A stretch of 64,000 nucleotides of DNA. Origin: JAOUEA01 sp963797635 (GTDB lineage: Bacteria; Actinomycetota; UBA4738; HRBIN12). The notes below the pieces were generated by a model. That model had not been told where the DNA came from, made no database searches, and was given only the letters and a program-made list of their open reading frames with translations. The DNA lies in NCBI GenBank assembly GCA_963797635.1, contig CAWCPZ010000010.1, forward strand, positions 248,001 to 312,000, read 5' to 3'. Position numbers and translations under genes: made by a program. Positions within the stretch are counted from its first letter, which is position 1; every line of letters begins with the position of its first letter. Below, piece after piece: positions 16,703-25,456 of this stretch.

Positions 16703-17584
16703 TCAGCGCCCGGGCTGCACGAGACGAGCGAGGACGTCGGGCCAGTGGCCATCGACGACGTCGATGTGCTCCGCGCCGGGGAGGACGATCAGTTGCGAGC
16801 CGGCGATCCGGTCGGCGTACCAACGCCCGTGGGAAAGCGGGCAGCGCTCGTCGTTCTCGCCGTACCACAGCATGGTCGGGGCAACGACGTCGCCGAGGTC
16901 GATGTCCCAGGCGCCGCCCCATGCGAGGTTGTCCATCACCCCGCCGTCGACGTTCGCCAGCACGAGCCGCATGTTCTCGCGCCAGAGTGCGCGGTAGCGA
17001 TCATCGCCGACGAACGGGGCCGTCTCGCCGGCGATGATGTCGTCGACGGCGTCATCGAGCGTGGCGAAGCGGCCGAACTCCTCCTCCCACTGGCCTCGGG
17101 ATCCTTCCCACGCGCCGTCGAGATCTCCCGCATCCAGGAGTGCCAGCATCGCTCGTTCCTCGGGGAGGGACGACGGCTCGTCGAGCAGGCGCCAGGGGCC
17201 GACGCCTCCCACCACACCGAGGGCTCGCACGCCGTCGGGATCGGCGATCGCGGTGGCCACGGCGAACGGTCCGCCACCGGAACATCCGACGACGGCGTAG
17301 TCGTCGAGGCCGAGATGATTCGCGAGGGCGGCCGTATCTCGTCCCACCGCCAACAGGCTCGCCGTGCGCAGCGTGGTCGAGCCGCCGTAGCCGGGACGAC
17401 TCACCGACACCAGCCGCACGCCGGCCTCGACGGCAGCTTCGTGACCCCACCGCCCCATCACGCGCGTCGACGGGGTGCCCGGGTGGTAGACGACGCCCAC
17501 GCCGTCAGCGTCGCCGCCCTCCCAGTACTCGATGATCCTGCCGTCCGGGAGGACGTGGCTCCCATCATGCCCGGGTGTTGCCAC
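16703..17584 (-). CDS. Alpha/beta hydrolase
   Basis: A 293-residue hydrolase: PDGRIIEYWEGG, VVYHPGTPSTRVMGRWGHEAAVEAGVRLVSVSRPGYGGS, nucleophile elbow VGCSGGGPFAVA, acid in MLWYGENDERCPLSHG, histidine in PGAEHIDVVDGHWPDV. This is the proline-iminopeptidase/epoxide-hydrolase-like branch of cytoplasmic members. Convergent neighbours on each side are unrelated; 46 bases separate it from the Ddn-like gene on the same strand. Confidence 0.9.
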   Translation of the reverse strand: MATPGHDGSHVLPDGRIIEYWEGGDADGVGVVYHPGTPSTRVMGRWGHEAAVEAGVRLVSVSRPGYGGSTTLRTASLLAVGRDTAALANHLGLDDYAVVGCSGGGPFAVATAIADPDGVRALGVVGGVGPWRLLDEPSSLPEERAMLALLDAGDLDGAWEGSRGQWEEEFGRFATLDDAVDDIIAGETAPFVGDDRYRALWRENMRLVLANVDGGVMDNLAWGGAWDIDLGDVVAPTMLWYGENDERCPLSHGRWYADRIAGSQLIVLPGAEHIDVVDGHWPDVLARLVQPGR

Positions 17585-17607
17585 GAGCCGATGCTACGCC
17601 GGGACCG

Positions 17608-18288
17608 TCAGGCCGATCGATCCTTCGCACGCTCCAGACCGTCGAGCATCAGGTCCAGGGCGAACTCGAATTCGAACTGGTCGTCGCAACCCGGGCCGAC
17701 GACGGACTGGCCGTCGTGGGAGACGGTGAGGAACAGCTCGTAGATCGAGGGGTAGACGTCGGCCATCTGTCCCCACATCTCCGCCTCGGCCGCCGGGTCG
17801 GTGTCGGCGCTGTCGTTGAACAGCTCCTGCGAGAAGCCCATCAGGCGACTGCCCATCGCGTGCACGGCGTGGTGCGTCAGGTCCATCGAGAAGCCGCCGG
17901 TGCGGAACATGCCGATCATCGAATCCATGTAGGCGAGCACCGTGGGGGTCGGCTCGGTGCGCGACTCCATCACGCGCGACGCCCACGGGTGGCGGAGCAG
18001 CGCGCGGCGCGCCGACAGGATCCGCTCTCGGATCGCCGCCTTCCACCCCAGCTCGGTGGCGGGCGGATCGATCTGGGCGATCACGACGTCGATCATGCCG
18101 CCGAGCAGTTCGTCCTTGCCGGCGACGTGCTTGTAGAGCGCCATGGGCACGACGCCCAGCTCCTGCGCGATCTTCCGCATGCTGACGCCCTCGACCCCGT
18201 CCCGGTCCGCCAGGGCTACGGCGGTCTGCAGGACGCGCTCCCGGCTCAGGGGAAGTCGGGGAGCAGCTTCATCGATCTGCGTCGCCAT
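17608..18288 (-). CDS. TetR-family regulator with TetR_C domain
   Basis: A 226-residue repressor: N-terminal helix-turn-helix LSRERVLQTAVALADRDGVEGVSMRKIAQELGVVPMALYKHVAGKDELLGGMIDVV, followed by a tetracyclin-repressor-type C-terminal ligand domain of about 150 residues. It is divergent from an NADP-oxidoreductase gene; the 129-base gap between them carries two near-identical palindromes, one within the oxidoreductase promoter. The regulator probably represses that promoter and itself and is released by a small ligand (inference from family). Confidence 0.92.
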   Translation of the reverse strand: MATQIDEAAPRLPLSRERVLQTAVALADRDGVEGVSMRKIAQELGVVPMALYKHVAGKDELLGGMIDVVIAQIDPPATELGWKAAIRERILSARRALLRHPWASRVMESRTEPTPTVLAYMDSMIGMFRTGGFSMDLTHHAVHAMGSRLMGFSQELFNDSADTDPAAEAEMWGQMADVYPSIYELFLTVSHDGQSVVGPGCDDQFEFEFALDLMLDGLERAKDRSA

Positions 18289-18329
18289 GCGGCCAACCTT
18301 CTCTCATCGGGCGCCACCACGCCCAGGAC

Positions 18330-18358
18330 TTGACAGGTGTACGCCGTACACCTATGGT
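18330..18358 (+). promoter_or_regulatory. Sigma-70-type promoter with TetR operator filling the spacer
   Basis: TTGACA (18330-18335) and TATGGT (18353-18358) are separated by exactly 17 bases. The spacer and flanks are the palindrome AGGTGTACGCCGTACACCT (18335-18353; 9-base arms, 1-base centre). A bound repressor would block RNA polymerase directly. Confidence 0.8.
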
Positions 18359-18369
18359 ACGCCCATCGA

Positions 18370-18384
18370 GTGTACGGCGTACAC
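18370..18384. promoter_or_regulatory. Second TetR operator
   Basis: GTGTACGGCGTACAC, perfect 7-base arms with one central base, sharing the core of the operator at 18335-18353. The centres are 33 bases apart, about three helical turns, which would let two dimers bind the same face of the DNA. Confidence 0.75.
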
Positions 18385-18417
18385 CACCAAGAACACCAAG
18401 AACCCGGAGGAGATCTC

Positions 18418-19398
18418 ATGAAGGCGATCGTGCAGGATCGATACGGCACCCCCGACGTCCTGGAGTTCAGCGACATCGACGAGCCGGTGGTCGGCGAGGA
18501 CGACGTCCTGGTCCGGGTCCGCGCCGCGGGATGTGGTCCGGACGTGTGGCACTTCATGACCGGACTGCCGTACCTCGCGCGACCGATGATCGGGTTCCGT
18601 GGGCCGAAGGTGCGCGTCCGCGGGTGGGATCTCGCCGGCACCGTCGAGGCGGTCGGCCCCAACGTCACGCGCTTCAAAGCCGGTGACGACGTCATGGGCA
18701 CGTGCGAAACGGGCTCCTTCGCCGAGGTCGCGGTCACGCCGCAGGACAAGCTGGTGCCGAAGCCGGCCAAGCTCACGTTCGAGCAGGCAGCGGCCATGCC
18801 GGTCTCCGGCTGCACCGCGTTCCAGGCCGTCAGCGACGTCGCCAAGGTGCGCGCAGGACAGAAGGTGCTGGTGATCGGCGCCTCGGGCGGCGTCGGCAAC
18901 CTCGCCGTGCAGATCGCGAAGGCGCTCGGCGCCGAGGTCACGGGTGTGTGCAGCACCGCGAAGGCCGACCTGGTCCGATCGATCGGCGCCGACGACGTGA
19001 TCGACTACACGCAGGAGGACTTCGCGGACGGGCGCAGGCGATGGGATGTGATCGTCGACACCGCCGGACGTCGCCCGCTGTCGAAGCTGCGGCGCGCGCT
19101 GGACTCGAAGGGGACCCTGGTGATCGTCGGTGGCGACGGGGGTGGCCGCTGGACCGGCGGGTTCTTCCGCGGCGTGCTCCGAGCGCCGCTGGTCTCGATG
19201 TTCGTCGGTCAGCGACTGCACGGGCTCTCCGTGAAGGAGGACCAGCCGACCCTCCTGGCACTGTCGAAGCTGATCGAGGCCGGCGACGTCACGCCGGTGA
19301 TCGACCGCACGTTCCCGTTGATCGAGGCGCCCGAGGCGATCCGCTACCTCGAGCAGGGCCATCCGGCCGGCAAGGTCGTCGTCACCGTCACGGCCTGA
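18418..19398 (+). CDS. NAD(P)-dependent oxidoreductase, zinc-free MDR (quinone reductase-like)
   Basis: A 326-residue medium-chain dehydrogenase/reductase: MKAIVQDRYGTPDVLEF, RVRAAGCGPDVWHFMTGLPY, VRGWDLAGTVEAVGPNVTRFKAGDDVMG, and the nucleotide-binding VLVIGASGGVGNLAVQIAKALGAEVTGVCST (GxSGGVG form, typical of NADPH and of the zeta-crystallin/quinone reductase branch). The structural-zinc cysteines are absent. Start ATG after CGGAGGAGAT. Likely induced when the divergent TetR protein binds its ligand; such enzymes reduce quinones or enones. Confidence 0.92.
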   Translation: MKAIVQDRYGTPDVLEFSDIDEPVVGEDDVLVRVRAAGCGPDVWHFMTGLPYLARPMIGFRGPKVRVRGWDLAGTVEAVGPNVTRFKAGDDVMGTCETGSFAEVAVTPQDKLVPKPAKLTFEQAAAMPVSGCTAFQAVSDVAKVRAGQKVLVIGASGGVGNLAVQIAKALGAEVTGVCSTAKADLVRSIGADDVIDYTQEDFADGRRRWDVIVDTAGRRPLSKLRRALDSKGTLVIVGGDGGGRWTGGFFRGVLRAPLVSMFVGQRLHGLSVKEDQPTLLALSKLIEAGDVTPVIDRTFPLIEAPEAIRYLEQGHPAGKVVVTVTA

Positions 19399-19404
19399 CC
19401 TGGC

Positions 19405-19878
19405 TCAGGGCATCGGCACCGGGATGCGGACGTCGGTCTCGCCGAGGATCCAGTGCTGCGTCGCGATCGCCTCGTACATGCGGAACTGGCGCGGCTCGGT
19501 GACGTCATCGCGGCCCCAGGCCGAGAGCCCGTGTTCGACCGATGTCCGCGAGAAGATCTCGATGGCGTCGGCGAGTTCGTCGGCGGAGACCTGGTGCGCG
19601 ACGGCCTCGAGGTAGACCGCTTGGCGCTCGGCCGGAGTGGTGCGCGAGTCGTAGATCACGATCGCGATCTCGGGCCGAGTCTCGATGTTGCGGGAATGGC
19701 GCGTCTCCGGCGACGAGACCCACAGGAACCGTCGGTGGTCGTCGGTCGCGAACCACACCGGGTTCGCCCACGGCGTGCCGTGCGCGTCGGCCGTCGCCAT
19801 GGTCATGAACCGGTTCGCGTCGATCACCGCGGTGACGACGGACCAGTGGTCGTTGGGGTCGCTCGTCGACATGCTCAT
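19405..19878 (-). CDS. Pyridoxamine 5'-phosphate oxidase-like flavin-binding protein
   Basis: A 157-residue split-barrel protein: IDANRFMTMATADAHGTPWANPVWFATDDHRRFLWVSSPETRHSRNIETRPEIAIVIYDSRTTP is the FMN/F420-binding core of the PPOX superfamily, and QHWILGETDVRIPVPMP closes the barrel. Whether it uses FMN, F420 or haem is not visible. Its ATG overlaps the stop of the upstream TfoX-like gene as ATGA, so the two are co-translated. It ends six bases from the convergent oxidoreductase gene. Confidence 0.88.
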   Translation of the reverse strand: MSMSTSDPNDHWSVVTAVIDANRFMTMATADAHGTPWANPVWFATDDHRRFLWVSSPETRHSRNIETRPEIAIVIYDSRTTPAERQAVYLEAVAHQVSADELADAIEIFSRTSVEHGLSAWGRDDVTEPRQFRMYEAIATQHWILGETDVRIPVPMP

Positions 19879-20211
19879 CCTTTCGCGGGCAGCGTGCCGG
19901 CGTAGCCCACGCCGACACGAACCCACCGCTCGAGTTGGCGCTTGGTGCGGACGGCATCGTCGTCGACTCGCAGCCAGCCCTGCATCTGCCGTCCGCGCAT
20001 CTCCATCGGTTGGACGCCCTTCGAGGCGAGCAAGGTCTCGGAGGTCTCGGGATCGGCACGCACCAGCAGGCCGCCCTGGCCGCTGGCGGCCACGGCCATG
20101 TTCCCGCCGATCAGGAACGCGAGGCCGCCGAACATCTTCTTCTCGGTCAGGTCGGCTTCGCCCTCGATCAGCGCTCCGGATCCTGGCGGCGAGGTGCTCG
20201 TCGTAGGCCAC
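19875..20211 (-). CDS. TfoX N-terminal domain protein, apparent frameshift
   Basis: The reading frame GLAFLIGGNMAVAASGQGGLLVRADPETSETLLASKGVQPMEMRGRQMQGWLRVD is the TfoX_N domain. Its usual start (MAYDEHLAARIR then ALIEGEADLTEKKMFGG) is present in the neighbouring frame from a GTG at 20211; dropping one base near 20180 fuses them to about 111 residues. In gamma-proteobacteria TfoX proteins promote competence, but short actinobacterial TfoX_N proteins are of unknown role. Overlaps the PPOX-like gene by 4 bases. Confidence 0.82.
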
Positions 20212-20274
20212 GGCTCGATGCTACGACGGTGCTCGACCGTGTGTGTTCGCGACCGGATCGGGCCTCATCGTCGA

Positions 20275-20765
20275 TCAGTGATCGCTGGGTTCCGCCTGTT
20301 CCTCGGCGAAGTCGAACAGGTCGAGTTCGCCGGGCGACCGTCCCTCGGCGGTGAGCAGCGCTGCCGCTTCCGCGCGGTGCTGCGTCCCGTGGTTCACGAC
20401 GTGCACCAGCATCTGCCACACGGGCACGCCTTCGTGGATGTGATCGACGAAGCCGTCGGTCACGGTCGGCAACCAGGCATCGACCGCCGACCATTCGGTG
20501 TCCCAGCGATCGCGCAGGACGTCGACCGGCAGCAGGGGTTCGAGTTCCGGTTCGGGCCGCTCGCCGAATTGGCCGAATCCTGGAAGGCGTGGCGCCATCG
20601 CTGGGAGGCGCCGAGGTGATGGACGAGGATCGCGCCCAGCCCCCACTCGCCCACGACGTCCGTCCGCGCCCACACGGCAGGGTCCACTCCGTCGAGAACG
20701 TCCAGCACCCGGAGCGTGGCCCATCGGTCGTAGGCGAACAGGAAACGGATCTCGTCGGCGTGCAT
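20275..20765 (-). CDS. DinB-family protein, apparent frameshift
   Basis: N-terminal part MHADEIRFLFAYDRWATLRVLDVLDGVDPAVW with a helical DinB opening; the C-terminal part, in another frame, is FGERPEPELEPLLPVDVLRDRWDTEWSAVDAWLPTV and WQMLVHVVNHGTQHRAEAAALL. The VNHGTQHR motif gives two of the three metal-binding histidines and HHLGASQRW the other, as in DinB/YfiT-like four-helix bundles. The break is near 20580. These proteins act as thiol-dependent metal transferases or are uncharacterised. Confidence 0.85.
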
Positions 20766-20833
20766 CGGCTACCACGGTAGTGCAGCGCGCATCAGATCGG
20801 TGGCGTCGACGAGTGCGATGGCTCAGATTGGCA

Positions 20834-20872
20834 TTGACATGGTGCCAAAGTGATGCCATAGTGCTGCCATGG
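20834..20872 (+). promoter_or_regulatory. Promoter overlapped by three 11-bp direct repeats; probable RHH operator
   Basis: TTGACA (20834-20839) and CATAGT (20857-20862) are 17 bases apart. Overlaid are three tandem 11-base repeats: TGGTGCCAAAG (20840), TGATGCCATAG (20851) and TGCTGCCATGG (20862). A period of 11 bases puts each TGCCA on the same face, as ribbon-helix-helix regulators bind. The expected transcription start falls at about 20869, the A of the ATG, so the transcript is probably leaderless. Confidence 0.75.
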
Positions 20873-21390
20873 AACTTGACCCGTACATCGAATCGATCCA
20901 CGAACAACTCGAAGCGGCCGCCCGGTCGGGCGGCGACGAGGCCCTCGAACTCGCCCGTCGGCTGTCCGCGCCGCTGGACGCCTCGATCCGCCTTGCCCTG
21001 CAGGACGCGATCGCCGCGGCGGTGGAGGAGATCACGGTCGACATGGCGCCCGGCTCGGTGGAGCTCCGGCTCCGCGGCCGCGAGCCCCGGTTCGTCGTGA
21101 CCCTGCCCCCGCCGGACCTCTCGGCCGAGGGCGACGCCGACGCCACCGAACCGGCGCCCGAGGACCTCGCGCCCCGTCAGGACGACGAGGGCGGGACCTG
21201 GCGCATCAACGTCCGCATGCCCGAGCACCTCAAGCCCCGCGTCGAACGGGCCGCAGAGGGCGAGGGCTTGTCCGTCAACGCCTGGCTCGTTCGAGCCGCC
21301 GGGGCCAGGTTGGACCGCAGCGAGGCCGGCGGCCGTCGCGAGCAGCGCGCTCCCCACGGCGCCCAGCGCTACACCGGCTGGGCCCACTGA
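20869..21390 (+). CDS. Ribbon-helix-helix (Arc/HicB-like) regulator heading the DUF4097/ABC operon
   Basis: A 173-residue protein. A helical N-terminus (MELDPYIESIHEQLEAAARSGGDEALELARRL) leads to an acidic linker and a C-terminal RHH fold, TWRINVRMPEHLKPRVERAAEGEGLSVNAWLVRAAGARL, where the strand TWRINVRMP would lie in the major groove. There is no ribosome site before the ATG, consistent with a leaderless message. It is followed within 17 bases by the DUF4097 gene and then two ABC genes, and is likely the autoregulator of the whole operon. Confidence 0.85.
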   Translation: MELDPYIESIHEQLEAAARSGGDEALELARRLSAPLDASIRLALQDAIAAAVEEITVDMAPGSVELRLRGREPRFVVTLPPPDLSAEGDADATEPAPEDLAPRQDDEGGTWRINVRMPEHLKPRVERAAEGEGLSVNAWLVRAAGARLDRSEAGGRREQRAPHGAQRYTGWAH

Positions 21391-21407
21391 CCTGAAGGAG
21401 GCACCCC

Positions 21408-22274
21408 ATGCCCACGTTCGACACCCCCACCCCGATCGCCGTCTCGTTGGACTTCGGCGTCGGCGACGTTCGGCTCACGGCGAGCGAACGCTCCGACACG
21501 ACCGTCGACGTCCGCCCGACCGATCCTCAGAGCGACGCCGACGTCAAGGCGGCGGCCGAGACCCGCGTCGAGTACGGAGGCGGGCGGCTGCTCGTGAAGG
21601 GACCGAGCGGCTGGCGAGGATGGCGGCCCAAGCGCGGTCACGAGTCGATCGACGTCGAGATCGCCCTGCCGGTCGGCTCTCGAGTGCAGATCGAGGCCGG
21701 GGTCGCGTCCCTGCAGGCGATCGGCCGCCTCGGCGACGTCGGCGGCAAGCTGGGTGTCGGCGACGCCCAGCTGGACGAGACCGGCGGACTGAACCTGAAA
21801 GCCGGCGTGGGCGATGTCACGGTCGAACGTGCCGTCGGCAAGGTCGAGCTGGTCACGGGTTCCGGCGCGGTGCGGTTCGGCAGCGTCGACGGTTCCGCCT
21901 GGATCAAGAACTCGAACGGCGACACCTCGGTCGGCACGGTCACCGGCGACGTCCAGGTGAAGGCCGCCAACGGCTCGATCACGATCGGCCGGGCCGACGC
22001 CGGGGTCATCGCGAAGACCGCGAACGGCCGCGTTTCGATCGGCGAGGTCGCGCGCGGCACCGCCGTTGCGCAGAGCGCCTTCGGTGACCTCGAGGTCGGC
22101 ATCCGCGAGGGTGTGCCCGTCTGGCTCGACCTCCGCACGAAGTTCGGTCGCGTGCGCAACGAGCTCGACGCGTCGAGCGAGCCCGACGATCGCAGCGACG
22201 CCGTTGAGGTGCATGCTCACACGTCGACGGGGGACATCGCGATCCGCCGTTCGTTCGCCGGGAGCGCGTCATGA
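21408..22274 (+). CDS. DUF4097 beta-helix protein
   Basis: A 288-residue protein made of short repeated strands with Gly/Asp/Asn turns (VGKVELVTGSGAVRFGSVDGSAWIKNSNGDTSVGTVTGDVQVKAANGSITIGRADAGVIAKTANGRVSIGEV), the DUF4097 single-stranded beta-helix. There is no signal peptide or membrane helix, so this one should stay in the cytoplasm. GAAGGAGG precedes the ATG; its stop overlaps the ABC ATPase start. Its role with the transporter is unknown. Confidence 0.88.
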   Translation: MPTFDTPTPIAVSLDFGVGDVRLTASERSDTTVDVRPTDPQSDADVKAAAETRVEYGGGRLLVKGPSGWRGWRPKRGHESIDVEIALPVGSRVQIEAGVASLQAIGRLGDVGGKLGVGDAQLDETGGLNLKAGVGDVTVERAVGKVELVTGSGAVRFGSVDGSAWIKNSNGDTSVGTVTGDVQVKAANGSITIGRADAGVIAKTANGRVSIGEVARGTAVAQSAFGDLEVGIREGVPVWLDLRTKFGRVRNELDASSEPDDRSDAVEVHAHTSTGDIAIRRSFAGSAS

Positions 22275-23224
22275 ACGCCGTGAACGCGCCCGCGCTCGAG
22301 GTGACCGGGCTGCGGAAGACGTTCGGCGACACGGTGGCCCTCGATGGCGTGGATCTCCTGGTGCCGACGGGCTCGGTCTTCGCCCTGCTCGGACCCAACG
22401 GTGCCGGCAAGACGACGATCGTGCACATCCTGTCCACCCTGCTGCCGGCCGACGGCGGGACCGTCCGGGTCGCCGGCCACGACCCGGCGACCGATCCCGA
22501 CGACGTGCGCCGAGCGATCGGCGTGACGGGCCAGTTCTCCGCGGTGGACGGTCTCCTCAGCGCCCGGGAGAACCTCACGCTGATGGCCGACCTGTGTCAC
22601 CTCGGTCGAGTGGAGGGCGGCCGTCGCGTTGCGGCCATGCTCGAGCGGTTCGACCTCGCCGATGAGGCGACCAAGCCGGTGGTCACCTATTCGGGCGGCA
22701 TGCGACGCCGGCTCGACCTGGCCATGACCCTGATGGGCGACCCGCGGATCATCTTCCTCGACGAGCCCACGACCGGCCTCGATCCACGCAGCCGCCGAAC
22801 CGTGTGGAGCATCGTCCGCGGACTCGTCGACGACGGCGTCACGATCCTGCTCACCACGCACTACCTGGAGGAAGCCGATCGACTCGCCGATCGCGTCGCG
22901 GTGCTCGATCACGGGCGCGTGATCGCCGAAGGGACGCCCGAGGAGCTGAAGCGAACGATGCCGGGCGGCTCGATCCGGCTGGGGTTCGCCGACGTTCGAG
23001 ACCTGCTGTCCGCGTCCCGATACTTCCCGGCGGCGGTGCCGGACGAGCACACGCTGACGCTCAGGATCCCGAGCGACGGCCGGGCGGACTCGCTGCGTGA
23101 GGCACTGGACCGGCTCCATGACGCCTCGGTCGCCGTCGAACGTGCGTCGGTGCACGAGCCGGACCTCGACGAGGTCTTCCTGGCCCTCACCGGCGATCTC
23201 GACCCGGAAGGAGCGCACGCATGA
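22271..23224 (+). CDS. ABC transporter ATP-binding protein, DrrA-like
   Basis: A 317-residue ATPase: Walker A LGPNGAGKTTIVHILSTLL, Q-loop GVTGQFSAVD, signature YSGGMRRRLDLAMTL, Walker B IIFLDEPTTGLDPRSRR, and switch His in LLTTHYLEEADRLADRV. The VTGQxxAVDxxLxxxEN block and the DrrA-type C-terminal domain (VERASVHEPDLDEVFLALTG) place it with daunorubicin-resistance-type exporters. Overlaps its neighbours at both ends by 4 bases. Confidence 0.93.
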   Translation: MNAVNAPALEVTGLRKTFGDTVALDGVDLLVPTGSVFALLGPNGAGKTTIVHILSTLLPADGGTVRVAGHDPATDPDDVRRAIGVTGQFSAVDGLLSARENLTLMADLCHLGRVEGGRRVAAMLERFDLADEATKPVVTYSGGMRRRLDLAMTLMGDPRIIFLDEPTTGLDPRSRRTVWSIVRGLVDDGVTILLTTHYLEEADRLADRVAVLDHGRVIAEGTPEELKRTMPGGSIRLGFADVRDLLSASRYFPAAVPDEHTLTLRIPSDGRADSLREALDRLHDASVAVERASVHEPDLDEVFLALTGDLDPEGAHA

Positions 23225-24010
23225 GCACCTACGTGATCCAGGACTCCGCCACGATGCTGCGGCGGAACTTCCGCCACATGCAGCGCTATCCGACGGTCTC
23301 GCTGTTGGTCGTCGGGATCCCGGTGATCCTCCTGCTGCTGTTCGTGTACGTGTTCGGCGGCACGCTCGGCGCCGGCCTCGGCGCCGCGGCGGCCGGCAGC
23401 ACCGCCTACGTCGACTACGTGATGCCCGGGATCCTGCTCATCGCGATCGCGGGGTCGGCGCAGGGCACGGCGATCTCGGTCGCGATGGACATGCAGGAAG
23501 GCATCATCGCGCGGTTCCGCACGATGGGGATCGCGCGCGCGTCGGTCCTGACCGCGCACGTGCTGGGCAGCACGCTCCAGACGATCGCGGGTCTCGCCGT
23601 CGTGGTGGCCGTCGGGCATCCTGATCGGATTCCGGCCCGACGCCACGCCGATCGAGTGGGTCGCCACCTTCGGCGTGTTGGTGTTGATCACGCTGGCGAT
23701 CACGTGGTTCTCCGTCGCGCTGGGGCTGTATCCCGACAGCGTGGAGGCGGCGAGCAACCTGCCGATGCCGCTGATCCTGCTGCCGTTCCTGAGCAGCGGG
23801 TTCGTGCCGGTCGAGTCGATGCCGGCGGGCCTCCGCTGGTTCGCCGAGTTCCAGCCGTTCACGCCCTTCATCGAGACGGTGCGCGGGCTGCTGTTGGGCA
23901 CCGCCATCGGCACGAGCGCCATGCTCACCATCGGGTGGTGCGCGGTGATCGGCGCCTTCGGGTTCTGGTGGTCGATGCGGCTCTACGAGCGTCCCCCGAA
24001 GCACGCCTGA
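23221..24010 (+). CDS. ABC-2 permease, DrrB-like, apparent frameshift
   Basis: Six helices are visible: TVSLLVVGIPVILLLLFVYVFGG, YVMPGILLIAIAGSAQGTAISV, VLGSTLQTIAGLAVVVAVG, FGVLVLITLAITWFSVALGL, NLPMPLILLPFLSSGFVPV and LTIGWCAVIGAFGFWWSM. RFRTMGIARASVLTAHVL is the coupling loop that touches the ATPase. The frame breaks at the GGG of 23614-23616; removing one G gives VVVAVGILIGFRPD and a 262-residue DrrB-like protein. With the ATPase it forms an exporter of unknown (probably hydrophobic) cargo. Confidence 0.9.
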
Positions 24011-24023
24011 ACCGACGGTTCGG

Positions 24024-24605
24024 TCACTTCACGACGCGATAGCGGATGTGCGTCGCGAGCGGTCGGTCGACCACCTCGACCGGTTCGAGCCACAGGTGGC
24101 CGACGCCCATGTCCTCGAACATGCGCGTCCCACTGCCGAACAGCACCGGCACGATGTGCATCTGGATCTCGTCCACCAGCCCGGCGGCGATGTACTCCCG
24201 CCCCATGATGGCGCCGCCCACGATCACGACGTCCTCCTCGCCGGCGGCGTCCTGCGCCTGCCGCAGGGCGGACTCGATGCCGTCGGTCACGAAGTGATAC
24301 ACGCTGTCCGCCGGGGACTCGGCGGGCACGTCGTGCGTGACGATGAACACCGGGACGCGTGCGGCGCCGCTCGGCCCGTCGGCGCCCCACCACGGCAGGG
24401 AGTGGTCGTAGGTCACGCGGCCCACGATCACCGCCCCACCGTGGCCCATCACCCGCTCGGCGTATTCGCGGTCCTGCGGATCGGAGCTGAACCCCCACTC
24501 GTGCAGCCGCTCACCGTCCTTGCCGAGCGGTTCCTCCGCCGTCTGTTCGGATGCGGTCATGAATCCGTCCAGCGACATGCTGGTCTGGAAGATCACGCGT
24601 CCCAT
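24024..24605 (-). CDS. RibD C-terminal/DHFR-like protein (4 of 4)
   Basis: A 193-residue protein: MGRVIFQTSMSLDGFMTASEQTAEEPLG, GAVIVGRVTYDHSLPWWG, VPVFIVTHDVPAESPADSVYHFVTDGIESALRQAQDAAGEEDVVIVGGAIMGREYIAAGLVDEIQMHIVPVLFGSGTRMFE, ending in THIRYRVVK. A Rossmann-type NADPH reductase of unknown substrate. Its start overlaps the end of the upstream hydrolase gene by 13 bases. Confidence 0.9.
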   Translation of the reverse strand: MGRVIFQTSMSLDGFMTASEQTAEEPLGKDGERLHEWGFSSDPQDREYAERVMGHGGAVIVGRVTYDHSLPWWGADGPSGAARVPVFIVTHDVPAESPADSVYHFVTDGIESALRQAQDAAGEEDVVIVGGAIMGREYIAAGLVDEIQMHIVPVLFGSGTRMFEDMGVGHLWLEPVEVVDRPLATHIRYRVVK

Positions 24606-25430
24606 CGGTTCCTCCCGTTCAGTCGGCTGTTCCCGTCGAGGAACCCTCGCACAACGGCGTTGAAGCGATCGGGCGCTTCCAGGTTGCTCATGTGTCCGAC
24701 ACCGGGGAGGACCACCAACTCCGAACCGCGGATCTCGCGGTGCATCGCTTCCGCGACCGACAAGGGGGAGCGCGCGTCCTCGGCGCCGTAGAGCAGCAAG
24801 CGTCGGCACGTCGATCGTGGGCAGGACGGGTCGCAGGTCTGCCTCCGCGATCGCGTGCAACATCTGCCGCACGCCGCCGTCATGGAAGCCCGCCATCACC
24901 TTCACGTAGTCCTCGACCACGGCGGGGTCCGCGTCCGGTGTGAACAGCGAGGGGACCCACGTCCGCACGAAGGCCTCCGGCGATCCTGCGGTGTCGAGGT
25001 CGTGCAGCGACGACCGCAGCCGTTCCGCGACCTCGTCGGGCGTCAGCGAACCGGCCCACCCCGCATACGCGGCGGTGAGGATCAAGGTGCGGGGGAGTTC
25101 GGGGCGGAGTTGATACAGCGAGAGGGCCAGCGTGGAGCCCCACGACAGGCCGAGCACGTGGGGCCGGACGAGGCCCAGGCCGTCGATCAGATCGGCGAGA
25201 CGGGCGGCGTAGTCCGGCATGCGATAGGTCGCCGGAGGGTCCTCCGACGCGCCGCAGCCGGGAGCATCCCAGGCCACGACGGTGTACGTGTCGCTGAGCG
25301 CGTCGATCTGCCGGCGCCACTCTCGATGATCGGACAGCCCTCCGTGCAGCAGCACGAGCGGTGCGCCGGTCCCCGCGAGTTCGTACGCGATCGAGAGGCC
25401 TCCGACGCGGATCCGCTCCATCGGTTCCAT
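24593..25430 (-). CDS. Alpha/beta hydrolase, apparent frameshift
   Basis: N-terminal part: VGGLSIAYELAGTGAPLVLLHGGLSDHREWRRQID, nucleophile elbow VLGLSWGSTLAL. C-terminal part in another frame: LLLYGAEDARSPLSVAEAM with the acid, and VVLPGVGHMSNLEAPDRFNAVVRGFL with the His. Removing one T near 24799 joins them (PTLLLYGAED), giving a complete triad and about 278 residues. Same strand as the RibD-like gene, with which it overlaps. Confidence 0.88.
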
Positions 25431-25456
25431 CGGTCAGGGCCCTCCCGGCCCGGCGG

